From Siderastrea radians (Eukaryota; Cnidaria; Anthozoa; Scleractinia; Rhizangiidae): a stretch of DNA of 64,000 nt. Below the pieces are notes generated by a model, which was not told the DNA's origin, ran no database searches, and was given only the letters and a program-made list of their open reading frames with translations. The stretch is taken from contig OZ024887.1 in NCBI GenBank assembly GCA_964017195.1, positions 3,771,959 to 3,835,958 on the forward strand, in the 5' to 3' direction. Positions within the stretch are counted from its first letter, which is position 1, and every line of letters starts with the position of its first letter. Positions 1 through 11,573 of the stretch are shown here, piece by piece. A program made the position numbers and the translations under genes.

Positions 1-438
1 ATTTCACCGTCGTGCTATTACAAAATCCGTGCGTAATCCGCCGTTTAGACCCGACTGATTGATATGCTTATGGATTCAGATTTGTATTCTTATTCTTTCC
101 AATTTTCCACTTTATCACCATTTCAGTCTTGATAATGATGTCAGCGATATCAAAACGCTGTCTCATCTTGCCTTAATTTTTGTATTTATGGCAAAATGTT
201 TGACCAAATGAGCAGTAGTTTGTCTTGAAACCAAGAATTATGAACGCTAGAACCGTATAATAATACTTCAGTTTCAAGACGGAATTTTTGGGTTTCTCAG
301 TCGGTTCTTCAATGTGAATTCCTTCTGACCTTGAATAATAAAGAATTACAGAAAAACTGACCAAAACAAGTACTTGTTCCCCCGACTGTGCTAGTCAGAA
401 TAGAGTTAGGCTGGCACAAGCTCAACATAAATTTATAA
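1..438. other. Left-edge non-coding DNA
   Basis: I see no exon, RNA gene or convincing repeat boundary here. The only open frame (173-364, minus) has no domain or splice context and reads as chance. Confidence 0.5.
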
Positions 439-514
439 TCAAAATACTCAGCGCGTTCCGCTTATTATTTGGGAATGACTTTCATTAATCGGGAACGCAT
501 TGCGTTTACTTATT

Positions 515-975
515 GGAATCAAAATTCCACTTTCAAATTGAATATTGTAATGTTACAACGGTAGCCTTGTTCCAAATAAGGAATACTGATTGGTTTATTA
601 TTGACATGAGGCGAATGTTCACGTGCAAGTAGCAGACTGTTGGCGGCTTGGCCTATCTGACTTGATTTGTGTTCGCTCAACAAAATATTAATCGCAAAGA
701 CTTTTAAAAGTGAAGAAGCAGTCTGTTGCAATAAAACCGTGAAGAATATTTTCTTAAAAACAAGTCTACTTTAAATGCACAAGAAATGTTCCTGAAAAGT
801 GAGAAAAATTCCCTTTATTGTTGAACTGATTGAAACCAACAGCCACCAACGGTTTCGTATTTCGCGTGTGAACTTTTGGTTTCAGGTAAGTAACAACTCA
901 ATCAACATTCGTTATTTCGAATGAGTCTACCGTTGGAAAATTTCAATCTTCAATTTGAAAATGGAATTTTGATTC
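515..975. mobile_element. Insertion with terminal inverted repeats inside the left palindrome arm
   Basis: The right palindrome arm has no counterpart of this block, so it probably inserted after the palindrome formed. Its ends are inverted copies: ggaatcaaaattccactttc near 513 and the complement gaaaatggaattttgattc near 957-975. No coding capacity is seen, so this looks like a MITE. The exact target duplication is unclear because the ends overlap the host motif ggaatcaaaa. Confidence 0.6.
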
Positions 976-990
976 GGATGTTACTAAAAC

Positions 991-1134
991 GGGGAATGGG
1001 GAATGGGGAATGGGGAATGGGGAATGGGGAATGGGGAATGGGGAATGGGGAATGGGGAATGGGGAATGGGGAATGGGGAATGGGGAATGGGGAATGGCGA
1101 ATGGCGAATGGGGAATGGGGAATGGGGAATGGGA
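991..1134 (+). repeat. Heptamer minisatellite (ggggaat)n, left arm
   Basis: About 20 tandem copies of the 7-mer ggggaat, with a few variant units reading ggcgaat. It translates as a repeating Gly-Asn-Glu-Trp-Gly-Met pattern on one strand, which is an artefact of the repeat and not a protein. Confidence 0.95.
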
Positions 1135-1239
1135 AATAGTGGTCAGCGGTAATACCTAAAAAATTAAGTTGGAGTCTGCGCAGTACGGCAAAGAAACGAG
1201 GATTGCACGTGGAGAGCAAAAGATGGAAGGTAAGAATAT

Positions 1240-1608
1240 TTATCTGTCAGTTTTTCCCGAGTTTTTGGGATTATTGAGTTTCTGTTTATTAAAATTAACC
1301 AAAAATATTGATTTGCAGGTAATGAGAGTAACGATGATATTTAGGATCACGAGGTTATCGTTATCGACAGGTTGGAATAAAAAGATTCCTATCACTTTGA
1401 GTACAGTCGCTTCGAGTGTTACAGTGAAACCCATTAAACCATGAACGCCTAAAATTATTTCTCGAATGTTTATTGTTCTGCGACAAATCAGATTCGAGAC
1501 GTAACCGCAACAAACCGCAAGAGTAATTAGCTGAAAGGTTTCGATCACGAAATGAGTCGGTGGCTTTTGCGTCCACGATAAATTCTCAGTTTCACCGCCG
1601 ATTAACAA
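1240..1608 (-). pseudogene. Hydrophobic reading frame in left palindrome arm, unknown family
   Basis: An open frame of about 122 codons with several hydrophobic stretches suggestive of membrane segments (for example LITLAVCCGYVSNLI and LVILNIIVTLITC). Just upstream, on the minus strand, an acceptor-like aacaatttcag would start an exon two codons before the first in-frame Leu-Ile. I do not recognise the family. The mirrored copy in the right arm is frameshifted, so at least one copy is dead. It may be a host exon captured in a foldback element, or the internal gene of that element. Whether it is expressed cannot be judged. Confidence 0.35.
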
Positions 1609-2825
1609 ACACTCTGAAATTGTTATTTTTTTTCTATTTCAGAGTTTATGCATAAGCAAAGAATAACTATAAACGATATTTTACTGAAAAGAGATAAATA
1701 ATCGAACAGACACGGCTAGGTGCGCGTCTGGCAGCAGAATCGAGAGCAGAATAATTGTATTCAGTTTTTGATTTTTTAAAAAACGGCCTCTCCGGTGTTG
1801 TCAGTTATAATCATTTGTAGGTTTCAGCCTTTTCCCTGTTTGACCAAAACAGTTTACTGAATAAACTTTGCAAAAGTTTCCCTTTACCCTACTATGGTGA
1901 GGAGAACAGTGTATCAAGCTCATTCACGGCAAAACTCTTCCGTCCAAGATGTCACGCAGTTTCACCGCCGATTATTGCAGCAGAGCAATAATTACTGTAG
2001 TTTCTGTTAGACCCGAGTTTTCACGGCAAACACAAACACGCCTGCCTTTGCAGCTACAAACATGCGTGCAACTTGCGTACCGTTGCAATAATTTCGAAAA
2101 ATTACACTCGCTTTTGATGGCTATTTAGGTCTCAGTTCGGTAGTTGTGTTACTTTGGACCGACGGAATCGAAAACATCAAATGAGGGCCAAAAACAAGCA
2201 GGTTTTGAGGGAAAACCAAAGAAGTGATAAATGGGATGTTTATGCAAACACCGAAGGAAACGTATCTTTTTTAAAATATACTAAACGCACGAATCGCTTC
2301 TACTAGAACTGGACATTTGTTCACTTGTGCCGTCTATCCTTCGCTCATACAGAAGCTATCTGCAATAGAAAAGAATAACAACTGCAGTATTTCCAAAGGG
2401 TATAAAAAAATTGAGAATCGTGGAAGAAAAATCCAGCTCGTTGTTTCATGTCCATAACGTAAAATGTTCGGCTAACGGCTTGCGTGACATCTGGGACGGA
2501 AGAGTTTTGTCGTGAATGAGCTTGATACACTGTTCTCCTCACCATAGTAGGGTAAAGAAAAACTTTTGCAAAGTTATTCAGTTAACTGTTTTGGTCAAAC
2601 AGGGAAAAGGCTGAAACCTACAAATGATTATGACTGACACCACCGGAGAGGCCGTTTTTTAAAAAAATCAAAAACTGAATACAATTATTCTGCTCTCGAT
2701 TCTGCTCCCAGACGCGCTCCTAGCCGTGTCTGTTCGATTATTTATCTCTTTTCAGTAAAATATCGTTTATAGTTATTCTTTGCTTATGCATAAACTCTGA
2801 AATAGAAAAAAAAAATAACAATTTC

Positions 2826-3200
2826 AGAGTGTTTGTTAATCGGCGGTGAAACTGAGAATTTATCGTGGACGCAAAAGCCACCGACTCGTTTCGTGATCGA
2901 AACCTTTCAGCTAATTACTCTTGCGGTTTGTTGCGGTTACGTCTCGAATCTGATTGGTCGCAGAACAATAAACATTCCAGAATTAATTTAGGCGTTCATG
3001 ATTTAATGGGTTTCACTGTAACACTCGAAGCGACTGTACTCAAAGTGATAGGAATCTTTTTATTCCAACCTGTCGATAACGATAACCTCGTGATCCTAAA
3101 CATCATCGTTACTCTCATTACCTGCAAATCAATATCTTTGGTTAATTTTAATAAACAGAAACTCAATAATCCCAAAAACTCGGGAAAAACTGACAGATAA
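2826..3200 (+). pseudogene. Frameshifted mirror copy of the hydrophobic frame
   Basis: Same sequence as 1240-1608 in opposite orientation. A one-base loss in the run after the Thr-Ile-Asn-Ile codons (attaatttagg here, ataattttagg in the left arm) introduces a stop and a frame change; the distal part then reads on in frame to the same C-terminal stop. Confidence 0.5.
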
Positions 3201-3306
3201 ATGTTCTTACCTTCCATCTTTCGCTCTCCACGTGCAATCCTCGTTTCTTTGCCGTACTGCGCAGACTCCAACTTAATTTTTTAGGCATTAACCGCTGACC
3301 ACTATT

Positions 3307-3436
3307 TCCCATTCCCCATTCCCCATTCCCCATTCGCCATTCGCCATTCCCCATTCCCCATTCCCCATTCCCCATTCCCCATTCCCCATTCCCCATTCCC
3401 CATTCCCCATTCCCCATTCCCCATTCCCCATTCCCC
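3307..3436 (-). repeat. Heptamer minisatellite (attcccc)n, right arm
   Basis: Mirror copy of the left-arm array, with the same 7-mer and the same rare variant units (gccattc) placed near the outer-facing third. Shared variants show that the array existed before the arms separated. Confidence 0.95.
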
Positions 3437-3533
3437 GTTTTAGTAACATCCATTTTGATTCCAATAATGCAATCCGTTCCCGAGTAACGAAAATCATTCC
3501 TAAATAATGAGCGGAACGCGCTGAGTATTTTGA

Positions 3534-4423
3534 CCATAAAAGAAGAGAAATATTAGATAGATTGATTGGGGAGATACCAGAGCAGACGACTAAAGAACTT
3601 TTCACAATTAATTTTATTTTCATTGTGGTAAATTGGAAAAGGTACAAGCTCTACCAAGCCCGAAAACTATTTTTGGTGCACAATTTTCTTCAACAGAGAC
3701 TCAATTTTTGTTGATTTTGAAAGCTAAATGTTCAAATCTTTATAATTTTATGCCTGTAAGTTATCGGGAGTTCAGAGAAAGACAGGCCCCTGGCCGAATG
3801 ATAGCTTTCGACGCTGGCACCGAATGTTGATTGAATTGGTAAATGATCTGGATGGTCTGGTTAAGAAAACCAGGCAATTTGGTTAATAAGCGTTCAAACT
3901 GAAGGCATTATTTATTTATATTTCACTTTTACATAGGAATATCAGAACCAGCTCCTCAAGGTTAGTATTATTATTGTCTATGGCACTAGTGAATGGAGAG
4001 TAATTTTCCTACATAAGCCCCAATTGGGGTGTCAATCTACAGAGTAGTTGTTGCAACAATATTCCAAAGAATTCAAATTTAATCTACGCGTGAAAAAAGT
4101 CAAAAATATCCCGAACACGAACTGAAAACTTTGCCCAAGTTGTACAGTAAGGCGCGCTGCACTGTGATTTCACGCCAGTTCAAACTCATTTTTGTACTGC
4201 CGTAAGGATGTGCATCAGGTTGTGTTTACAAAAACCCATTTATTTAGCTCACTGGGATTGAACAGGAAACCATAATCTTCGCGTTTACCCCAAAAAATGC
4301 GACGGTTCCATCCTGGCACTGAACAATCCAAAATTGGACCGGGTTGAGCAAAATTTGGTGATTTAAGAGGCACTGACAAATCACCATATTTTGCAAAAAA
4401 CGAGTTCAATAACTCTTTTGTCA
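3534..4423. other. Non-coding stretch
   Basis: No exon, repeat boundary or RNA gene recognised between the palindrome and the MITE at 4428. Confidence 0.4.
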
Positions 4424-4427
4424 TTAA

Positions 4428-4978
4428 ACCCTATTTAGACCTGGCTTTTTTGGTCTCCTGGAACCGGGGGGGGGGGGAGGGGACTCCGCCGCCCTCCTTA
4501 ACGCCGAGAATATTAAAGCTATGACAACGAGACTTAGAGAGCAAATAGTAAATCCGAAAATGTTTCCTTTGAGGTCTGCGACGTCAGTTGATGACTACAA
4601 ATGACGCAAGAATGACTTTATGTTCTCAAATGGCGGCCATCTTGGATCCGCCATCTTGGATTTCTTGATTTCTCTAAGACCTTCAAAAAGCACCAAGATT
4701 GACCAAAAACAATGAAAATCAAAAATGAACTAAAGGTGTTAAAGTTACTTCAAGAAAAATACGATCTTTCAATAAATGGGGAAAATTCAAAACTCTGAAA
4801 AAAACCGCCTGACAAAAAAGTGGTTGCCATGGTTACGCCTAACTTGACGGACAAGTACTGGCTTTACCAAATGGTTAGGAAAAGTCACGAAGTTTGTGGC
4901 TTTAGCTTGCTTATTACAAAGGTTATAAGCGTTCAAAGCCTTTGCGTGCAGAATCCGCTCCCCCCGGTCTGAATAGGG
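4428..4978. mobile_element. piggyBac-like MITE, copy 1
   Basis: The ends are inverted repeats: ccctatttagacc follows ttaaa at the left, and ggtctgaataggg is followed by ttaa at the right. A TTAA target and termini starting CCC are the signature of piggyBac-group transposons. The inside has no transposase, a poly-G run and copies of the motif ccatcttggat. A second copy in inverted orientation lies at 55223-56132. Confidence 0.7.
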
Positions 4979-4982
4979 TTAA

Positions 4983-7058
4983 CCATTGCGTTCAAGGCCA
5001 CAGACAAGCAGCTTTCATACCTTTTCAGATCAATCTCCTCGACTCCTCAAGGTTAAATTACCTCTCCAAAACCTCGATGTTAAGGCTAGATTTTCAAGTT
5101 CCTCTTTCTTTAATTTTTTTTTTGGCGAAAATACGTTAAGATTATAAGCGCTAATTATTTTCCTTGAGTTACCGCTCTTTTTCTGCTTAAGAACACAAAT
5201 CGCTCTCCGATAGCTCCTGAAAACAAGCGATTGTGATTTGAAAGAGGAGAAAACTGCACACAATTAGAACACTGTTATTTTACATTACACTTTATTTTAC
5301 ATTATCAATTATATCCTAATGCGCATAGCAGACCATTATTAGTAGAGAGTTATTTGCAGTGACGTATTGTTTGCTGTACCGAACAAAAGGCCAGAGAAAA
5401 TAAGTTCAATGACAATAACATTTAAAATTTTCATTCTGTGCTAGCCTCCTGTCCCAAAGGTTTCTCTAAGCCCAACGTTGGCACCCGATCATGATTCTCT
5501 GTTAAAACCACTCCGTTGCCGTGGGAACGGGTAAGAAACTATAAGACGTAAAAATTGATTATTTGTCGCTATTGCTGGGGTATTGTAAGGAAACTTGAAA
5601 GACAATGTAGCAATAAAAATGGGCCAGGATTAAGTGAACTATAGGTTTAATGTCGACCTTTTCCTTTTGTTTTCCACCTTTTCTAGGAACTGTTTTTATT
5701 GGTGAAAAATGATGTGAAATGACTTTATGATTATGTAAACTGGGCGGAAGAACTTTCATGGGTTAAAATTCACGCATTAAGTGCAACGGTCTTGTCAGCT
5801 GAGGTATCAGTTCATCTGGGAGTTTGACAATAAGGAAATGAAAAAATATCTCCTTATAATTTTTAATTTACATACTTACTCTGCTTTAAAGCAAAGGATT
5901 CAAAAATTCAAATCCATATTCTCCTCTCAGAGCGTGCTTGCCAAAACAGTTCGGGCATAGGCGTATAACTGTGGCTTTCGTATTTTAAAGTTTTTATTGG
6001 TTTTAAGATTGAAACGACAGAAAAATTTGTACCAAAATCAACAACACGTGTTTGCTGTAAATAAATGCACCCTTAATTAAATTTTGTTTGAAGTATGTGA
6101 AGATTGACAAAGTCGCCATTAATGACAAAAGCATCAAACTTGTTTTTCTGACCCACAGCTTGCCCGTGAAAACTACATCAAACTGTAAATGGTTTGAACC
6201 CAGGAGTCATATCATAGGTCGGTATATTATGATCGTCCAGGGGAGTGTAGTCCTGACATTAGGACTGTTTGTGATGACATGGTCATTTGACTAACAAAAG
6301 ACGGACCGAAATGCACCAATCACGTTTTACAGTCTTCACAGCCAGTAACATCACGGCTTAACTGATAGACGACCAATAACATCACGAGATCGTCGACGAA
6401 TCAAGACAACGACCAGTGAGAGACTTATAACATCTACTGACGATTCACAGTTCACTTGACTTTGATGATGACTTCCGCTCAGGTTGTCGAAACGTCAGTC
6501 AATTTCATCACAAACAGTCTGCACTCACCTAGACGATCATTTTTATCGACCTATGAAAACTATATAATTATATGCTTATCGACCAAGAAAACACTTTCCA
6601 CCCTCCTAAACACTTTCAACCCTCCTAGCGTATTTGTCAGTTTCGTTGGAAGTTCTTTTTTCGCGTCTTTTTTACAACCATGAGGACAGAGAAGAAGATT
6701 TTTGAAACAATACATCAGCTCGGGTAATTGGAGGATAGTCCAATCCGCTGATACACCTTAAATTCAAAAGTTCTGTCTTAGAACCAAAAGAAGCCTTTTC
6801 GATGAGTAAAATAGATTACCATTTAAGGGGCTTAACTTGGTTTTCCTAATTCAGGCAAAAATAGTCCTATTTACAGGGCCTGGGCCGGCACCAAAGGGCC
6901 AAATTGGGTCCCACTGTACTGTGGGCTGCTACGGTTTCTGATTGGGGTTGTTTCGCCCCAGCTCTGACCAAAATAGCTCCACATTGGGCTGCATTAGCAT
7001 TTTAGGGCTGAAACAGATATTTTGAATTTACAGTATAATAATGAAGTGTAAACTAGGG
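4983..7058. other. Non-coding stretch with an old repeat end
   Basis: No exon is supported. Around 6300-6520 the sequence includes gatgatgacttccgctcagg followed by ttgtcgaaacgtcagtca, which resembles the ends of Penelope-like or other retroelements common in cnidarian DNA. That match is from memory of the motif style only. Confidence 0.35.
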
Positions 7059-7197
7059 GCCAGATTCACAAACATCCTAAGTTAAGCTAAAAAAAGATGT
7101 TTCTTGTATTTTTGGAAACAATATCCTATTGTTAAGAAACGATACTTGATATTGCTATTAACTTAACATTACTTAACAGGGATTCGTGAATCTGGCG
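7059..7197. mobile_element. Short MITE with terminal inverted repeats
   Basis: About 139 bp bounded by ccagattcacaaacatcctaa and its approximate complement ending gattcgtgaatctgg; the inner part taagttaag / cttaacattacttaac continues the pairing. No coding capacity. The superfamily is undetermined. Confidence 0.7.
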
Positions 7198-7619
7198 AGA
7201 TAGAAAGATATATAATTCTACAATGTTTCCAATACAATGCAATACGATACGATACAATACATATATCTTATTAGACGTTTCGGTGTGAAATATTGCCGTA
7301 TATTTTTACGAGTTGTGCTGTATTTTGACGAGCCCGCAGGGCGAGTCAAAATACAAACAACGAAAGAAAACTAGAAGTGTAACAGGATGAGCACGTGCAC
7401 GGTACTGTACAATAATCAACTGTACAATATCGTGGGATATTTGTATTCGTTTCGCGCGCCTTCTGTTCAATAACTAACACAGTTGGATAACAAAATACAA
7501 TACAATAATCTTATTCACCCACGGTTAATTCATCAGCTACATAGAATAAAAAATACAATGATGTGGTAAAAACTGTAATTAAAAAGCTGCTTTCCACGGA
7601 TGCTGTACCTTAAAATATA

Positions 7620-8275
7620 TCATTAATCAATTGTTTGAATTGAGGGACTTTGAATGCCTTACTTCACGGGGCCGACTGTTTCAGAGGAGTCCGCCACTAT
7701 AGCTGAAGCTATTTTTGTAATAATACCTGCGCGGTAATGGAACATTGACTTTACTCTCAGAGTCCCTCGAACTATAGGGAGTGTCAGGGTTTACAGATGT
7801 CGAACATAGATAGTCGGGCACTAACCCATGTAGAGACTTGTAACCCATTGTAGCTCTCTGAATTTGTCTCTGACAAGTTAGATTTTTCCAACATAGGAGC
7901 TCGAATATGTTACCATCATCACCGTCATAATTTCAGAAAGTCAACACCCGGGCTGCTCTAATTTGTAGTTTCTGTAATTTGTCTTGCAATGTTATACCAC
8001 AGTTTCCCCAGACATTATTGCAATAATCAAAGTGAGCTTGTATAAAAGCGCGATAAATAAAGTGCAAGGTCGCTTGAGGGGCAAGGTGTGTTACCCGTTT
8101 TATGGCCTTTATCCCAGAAGCGATCGTCTTCGTTAATTTATTAATATGGCTGCTCCAATTTGTCATCAATGAGCACTCCCAGTGATTTTGCTGTAGTGAC
8201 CTGACTAATCCTTTACAGGGTCATAATTGGCTTCGAAATTATTACTATCCTTGGACTGGCCTTCTGACCTTCTTC
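7620..8275 (-). pseudogene. Non-LTR retrotransposon reverse transcriptase, C-terminal remnant
   Basis: Read on the minus strand from about 8275, the codons give KSLGVLIDD, then in a shifted frame WSSHINKLTKTI, later FDYCNNVWGNC, KLQKLQIRAARVLT and, after 7933, GYKSLHGLVPDYL. These are the conserved motifs downstream of the polymerase core in CR1/L2/jockey-type LINEs. A frameshift near 8165 and stop codons near 7930 and 7660 show decay. The remnant ends only about 80 bp before the first exon of copy A, so its insertion or an associated rearrangement may mark the point where copy A lost its 5' half. Confidence 0.85.
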
Positions 8276-8352
8276 TTCTTTGCACTCAAAATTGTCGAAT
8301 GGTTGGGAATACTAAAATGTATGAGCGTACTTTTATTTTGTTATTTATTTAG

Positions 8353-8585
8353 AATCAGACGTCTGGAAGCATGGCTTGGCTTACATGACCGTTTAAAAGA
8401 GGGACGCTACATATGGATTGATGGTTCTCCGATTCCTTATTCTGAATGGTTGCAAGGGGAGCCTGATGGCAATGCAGCCGAGAACTACATCGTGCAAGTA
8501 AAGGAAAATGGTACGGACGCTCCTGGCTGGGCTGACAGGCACTGTTTCGATGCCAAGGCTTTTGTTTGCGAACAGCCTATGCCAG
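8353..8585 (+). CDS. Copy A exon: C-type lectin domain, second half
   Basis: Reads AWLGLHDRLKEGRYIWIDGS, then WLQGEPDGNAAENY and GWADRHC, closing with FVCEQPMPG before a gtagat donor. It matches the WIGL, WxDG, EPN and WND landmarks of the fold. The EPN triplet is EPD here and the following conserved Cys is Tyr, so calcium-dependent sugar binding and one disulfide are probably lost. Confidence 0.8.
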
Positions 8586-9952
8586 GTAGATGTCTATAGG
8601 AACAAACATGTCGCTAAAGACGTAAATTGGGCATCGAAATGTATAAATTTGTGATATGAAAATTACTGATGATTGACAGAAGCAGATTGTTCTTATGGTG
8701 GCTGAACGATAGGTTTTATTATTGTTATTTGTGGTTTGTATTTATAGTTGCCAAATGTGGCATCACGATGACCTATGCAACCTTTTTGAAGCTGTTCTTC
8801 TTCATTTTACTGTTTTGTTTGCGTGTGACAAATTTTTCCATTTATTGTTGTAAAATTTATATTTTAAGCCCTTTCAATGCTACTTTAAGTTATTCAAGAT
8901 AGTGGAGTCTAATCATAAGATGGCCACCATTTGGAAATCATGACGTAATTCCCACGTCAGGTAACGTCATCAGCGCGCATCTCGAGCTCAAAGGAAACAC
9001 TTTTTATTATACGTTTTATCCTTCTGGTGTCACTGTCATAGCTTTGGCACACTCGGAGTTACAGGGTGGCCACCACTCTACGGTCCCAGAGACCAAAAAT
9101 TCCATTATACAGTGGTCCAAAGGTACTTTTCAGGTCTGGTTCGACACCATTAAGAATACACGTTAAGCACTGACCAATATGATTAAGCTGGGTGTAGTCT
9201 CCTGTTACCAGCTTATAAGTGCATATAAGTGCAGCATTTAATAATTAGATATAACACAGGGTCCAGGGGAGCGAACCCCGAGCAGACGTTCGGTATTCCT
9301 TGCAACAGACAGCCGACATAATTTGTTCGGCCTTGCGTTACTCGTGTTACTTATTATATGTACCACAGGTCAAACTACTGTGGGCTCAGGTTCACTTAGA
9401 TCGACTTACACTAAATAGGCTCGTTCGCAAAGCTTCGCTTTCCGAAGAAAATCCGTTGTCCTTTCTTAAGCGTCCGCGGAAGAATGGTCTGCGGTTAATA
9501 GAAATCAGTTCAATATGGCGTACTAAGCGAGCGCAAAGATCGCCGAGGAACACAGCGTATGGAAAGAGAAGAAAGCCGTTCAAATTGGATTCATAAAGAT
9601 CGCATAGGGTAAACGTATTGACAAAATGACGAGGTTATATATTTCACAAACTAAGATGTACGAAAGGAAATTCTAACGATCGAATATAACTTCTCTGGAC
9701 ACTGTGGATGAAATGCAAAAAAGGCTACTTGAATAAACTTGCTAAACTGAACTTGTAAAAAGTTTATAGCTTACAAAGCTCTGATTCAAACTCGGAAAAC
9801 ACAATGGCGAATTTCAAGAAATGTAGGACATACGGCGTGCACGATGATCCCAATCCAAGTATTTTATTTTTATTTCCTTGAGTAAAATGTCACACTGTAC
9901 TCGAGTTTTCTATTGACGACTAACGTTTGTTCATAAATTTTTATTCTTATAG

Positions 9953-10650
9953 GTTACACTACGTATAAGTTAACTTTCAATTTAACCGAGCCACAGTCCC
10001 AGTCGTATCAAAATAGCATATATTCCCAATACGGGTATCCTGCAAGCTATTCTATGTGTACACCATATGTTCAAAGTGGAAACGATCTACTACGAAAGTC
10101 GGTTTAAAGTCATTGAGGTGCCTCACTATTAGTGAGCTCGTATGTTTGACGTTTTATCTGCATCATCGTCTTAACGTTTGAGGTCTTTCTTCATGCATTT
10201 TTAGGAGACTTGTTAATAGCAATATGTGACTCCTGTGTCCTCTCCTTTTTGATACAGTTGACTAATTATTGTCAAGCAAAGATGATAACAGTTCAGCCTA
10301 TAGTAAACACAATCAGGTACGCATGGTTTATTGAATGATTGATTGTTTGACGATCAGTTGTCATTCAATCAATCAGTTTTCGCCAGTGTGTGACTACACA
10401 CACCTGGCGTCTCTCTATTAATAAAGTTATTTTACTTACCTTATTGATCTTAAATTTAAAAAATCTACTTGCCTTAATAGGTGCATGCCCAATGGAAAAT
10501 CACAAGTTGAGGTTACATTGAAGGTGGGTCCCGGGGTCGACTCAAATGCCATTAGTGCGCAACAAAATGGCATCAAAGTTAATGGTGGTGAGCTCAAACT
10601 TTCCAATGGAGCGTCTGCTAGTCTTGTCTCTACTAAGATTCTCAGTTCAG
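9953..10650 (+). CDS. Copy A exons: SEA-like domain
   Basis: Three exons (9953-10101, 10258-10316, 10481-10650) with phases 1-0, 0-2 and 2-1, the same as in gene B. The residues include [23 protein letters not shown] and CMPNGKSQVEVTLKVGPG. The region between exons two and three (about 10325-10380) holds a degenerate tgattgat stretch at the place where gene B has a long microsatellite. Confidence 0.75.
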
Positions 10651-11103
10651 GTATGTCCAGAAATTATTCCACGAAAATTGTAGTATTAAATCACACGTTA
10701 TTTTGACAAATAGTTGATATGCTCAGAAGAAAAGTAGGCTGTCTAAAGTTAATAACTGGGAATTCTGAATTTTGCTTAAAAATTATAATCCCTTACCAAA
10801 ACGAGGCATATATTTTACATTACCTTGAAGGACATCCTGGCTTTCAAACATACTTTAACAGTATCAGTTCCTTGTGTGGGAATCGAAAACTGTAGAGAAC
10901 CCCCAAATATACACGTAATAACTTCACTAACGAGAAACCTTTTGCGAGTAGCCTGCGTGCAGATGTCTCCTTTTTCCTTTGCTTCACGCGTGAAGGAAAG
11001 AAAATAGGATACGTCTGCACGCAAGGAATTATTTTTGCAGGGAATTATCTTTTTTACATGGAAGAATCAAACTCTGTTCCTACCTGTTGTATTTTAATTT
11101 CAG

Positions 11104-11573
11104 GTATGTCATACTGCCCAAGCCAGTGTGCGACTACATCATGCCATCCTGGCTGCGAACAAAGCTGCTGCACTCAATCGACAGCTGTACAATTTCCATC
11201 ACAAGTAGTCTACCAGCAGGCCCACCAACCAGAACCCCTGAACACTGCCAGAAACCCATGGCAGTGTCCTTTCTCCTGTACTCATAGCGGGAATTATTGT
11301 CCGCCATACTGCTCAGCTAGTTGCTGCAAGAGGCGGTCGCGTGTGAAAATACTATACACACGTTTTAATCTCGAGTTCCAGTGCCTTTTGCACCGTTTTG
11401 TAATTGAAGCCCATCCAAGAACACTCGAGCTCCTACCTAAGAATTGTTATCGTGGCGTGGCTTTTGAAATTCTTTTTGAAAAAATAATTCGTTCTTTCAT
11501 TATAAAGGCCCACAGTGTATGTGATTTAGTAAACTCCATTGAATGCGCTATGTATACTAATATTCTCAAGTAA
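11104..11573 (+). CDS. Copy A exon: minicollagen-like CRD pair with run-on C-terminus
   Basis: Starts after the acceptor atttcag. It encodes CPSQCATTSCHPGCEQSCC (spacing C3C4C3C3CC) and [20 protein letters not shown] followed by C (spacing C3C6C3C3CC), then KRRSRV. Gene B stops 5 codons later. Here an extra tatac block shifts the frame, so translation continues for about 70 residues of non-conserved sequence to 11573. Confidence 0.8.

Larger units (their letters stand above)
439..3533. repeat. Large imperfect palindrome (foldback) with about 0.5-kb spacer
   Basis: The outer sequence tcaaaatactcagcgcgttc at 439 is matched in reverse complement near 3514-3533. The match continues inward through the minisatellite, a hydrophobic reading frame and an A-rich stretch to about 1959 on the left and 2480 on the right. 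The spacer 1960-2480 is unmatched. Arms differ by scattered substitutions and small indels, plus one insertion of about 460 bp in the left arm (515-975), so the structure is diverged rather than an assembly mirror. It could be a foldback transposon or an inverted segmental duplication. The motif tttcaccgccgatta occurs both at the inner edge of the left arm (about 1957) and inside that arm (about 1589). Confidence 0.85.
8353..11573 (+). pseudogene. Copy A: 5'-truncated NOWA-like paralog (half CTLD, SEA, CRD)
   Basis: Five exons homologous to the 3' half of gene B: 8353-8585 (second half of a C-type lectin domain), 9953-10101, 10258-10316 and 10481-10650 (SEA-like; lengths 149, 59 and 170, identical to gene B) and 11104-11573 (two minicollagen-like CRDs). 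No signal peptide, CAP or first lectin half is found upstream. The lectin exon has lost one base near its acceptor relative to B, so it no longer joins in phase 1. A lectin cysteine is Tyr (AENY against SENC in B). The donor after 10101 is a weak gtttaa. A 5-bp insertion near the C-terminus bypasses the ancestral stop and adds about 70 residues. The SEA and CRD exons are free of stops, so the copy is recent or still partly constrained. Most likely a decaying tandem duplicate; an expressed short gene with an unseen 5' exon is possible. Confidence 0.75.

Noticed and set aside
921..1219. Open frames of repeating Gly-Asn-Glu-Trp-Gly-Met and Pro-His-Ser-Pro-Phe
   Set aside because: Translation of the ggggaat minisatellite; all frames are open because a 7-mer repeat without stops cycles through every frame.
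9300..9596. 98-codon frame in a copy A intron
   Set aside because: Basic, low-conservation composition with no equivalent in the matching gene B intron; likely repeat-derived.
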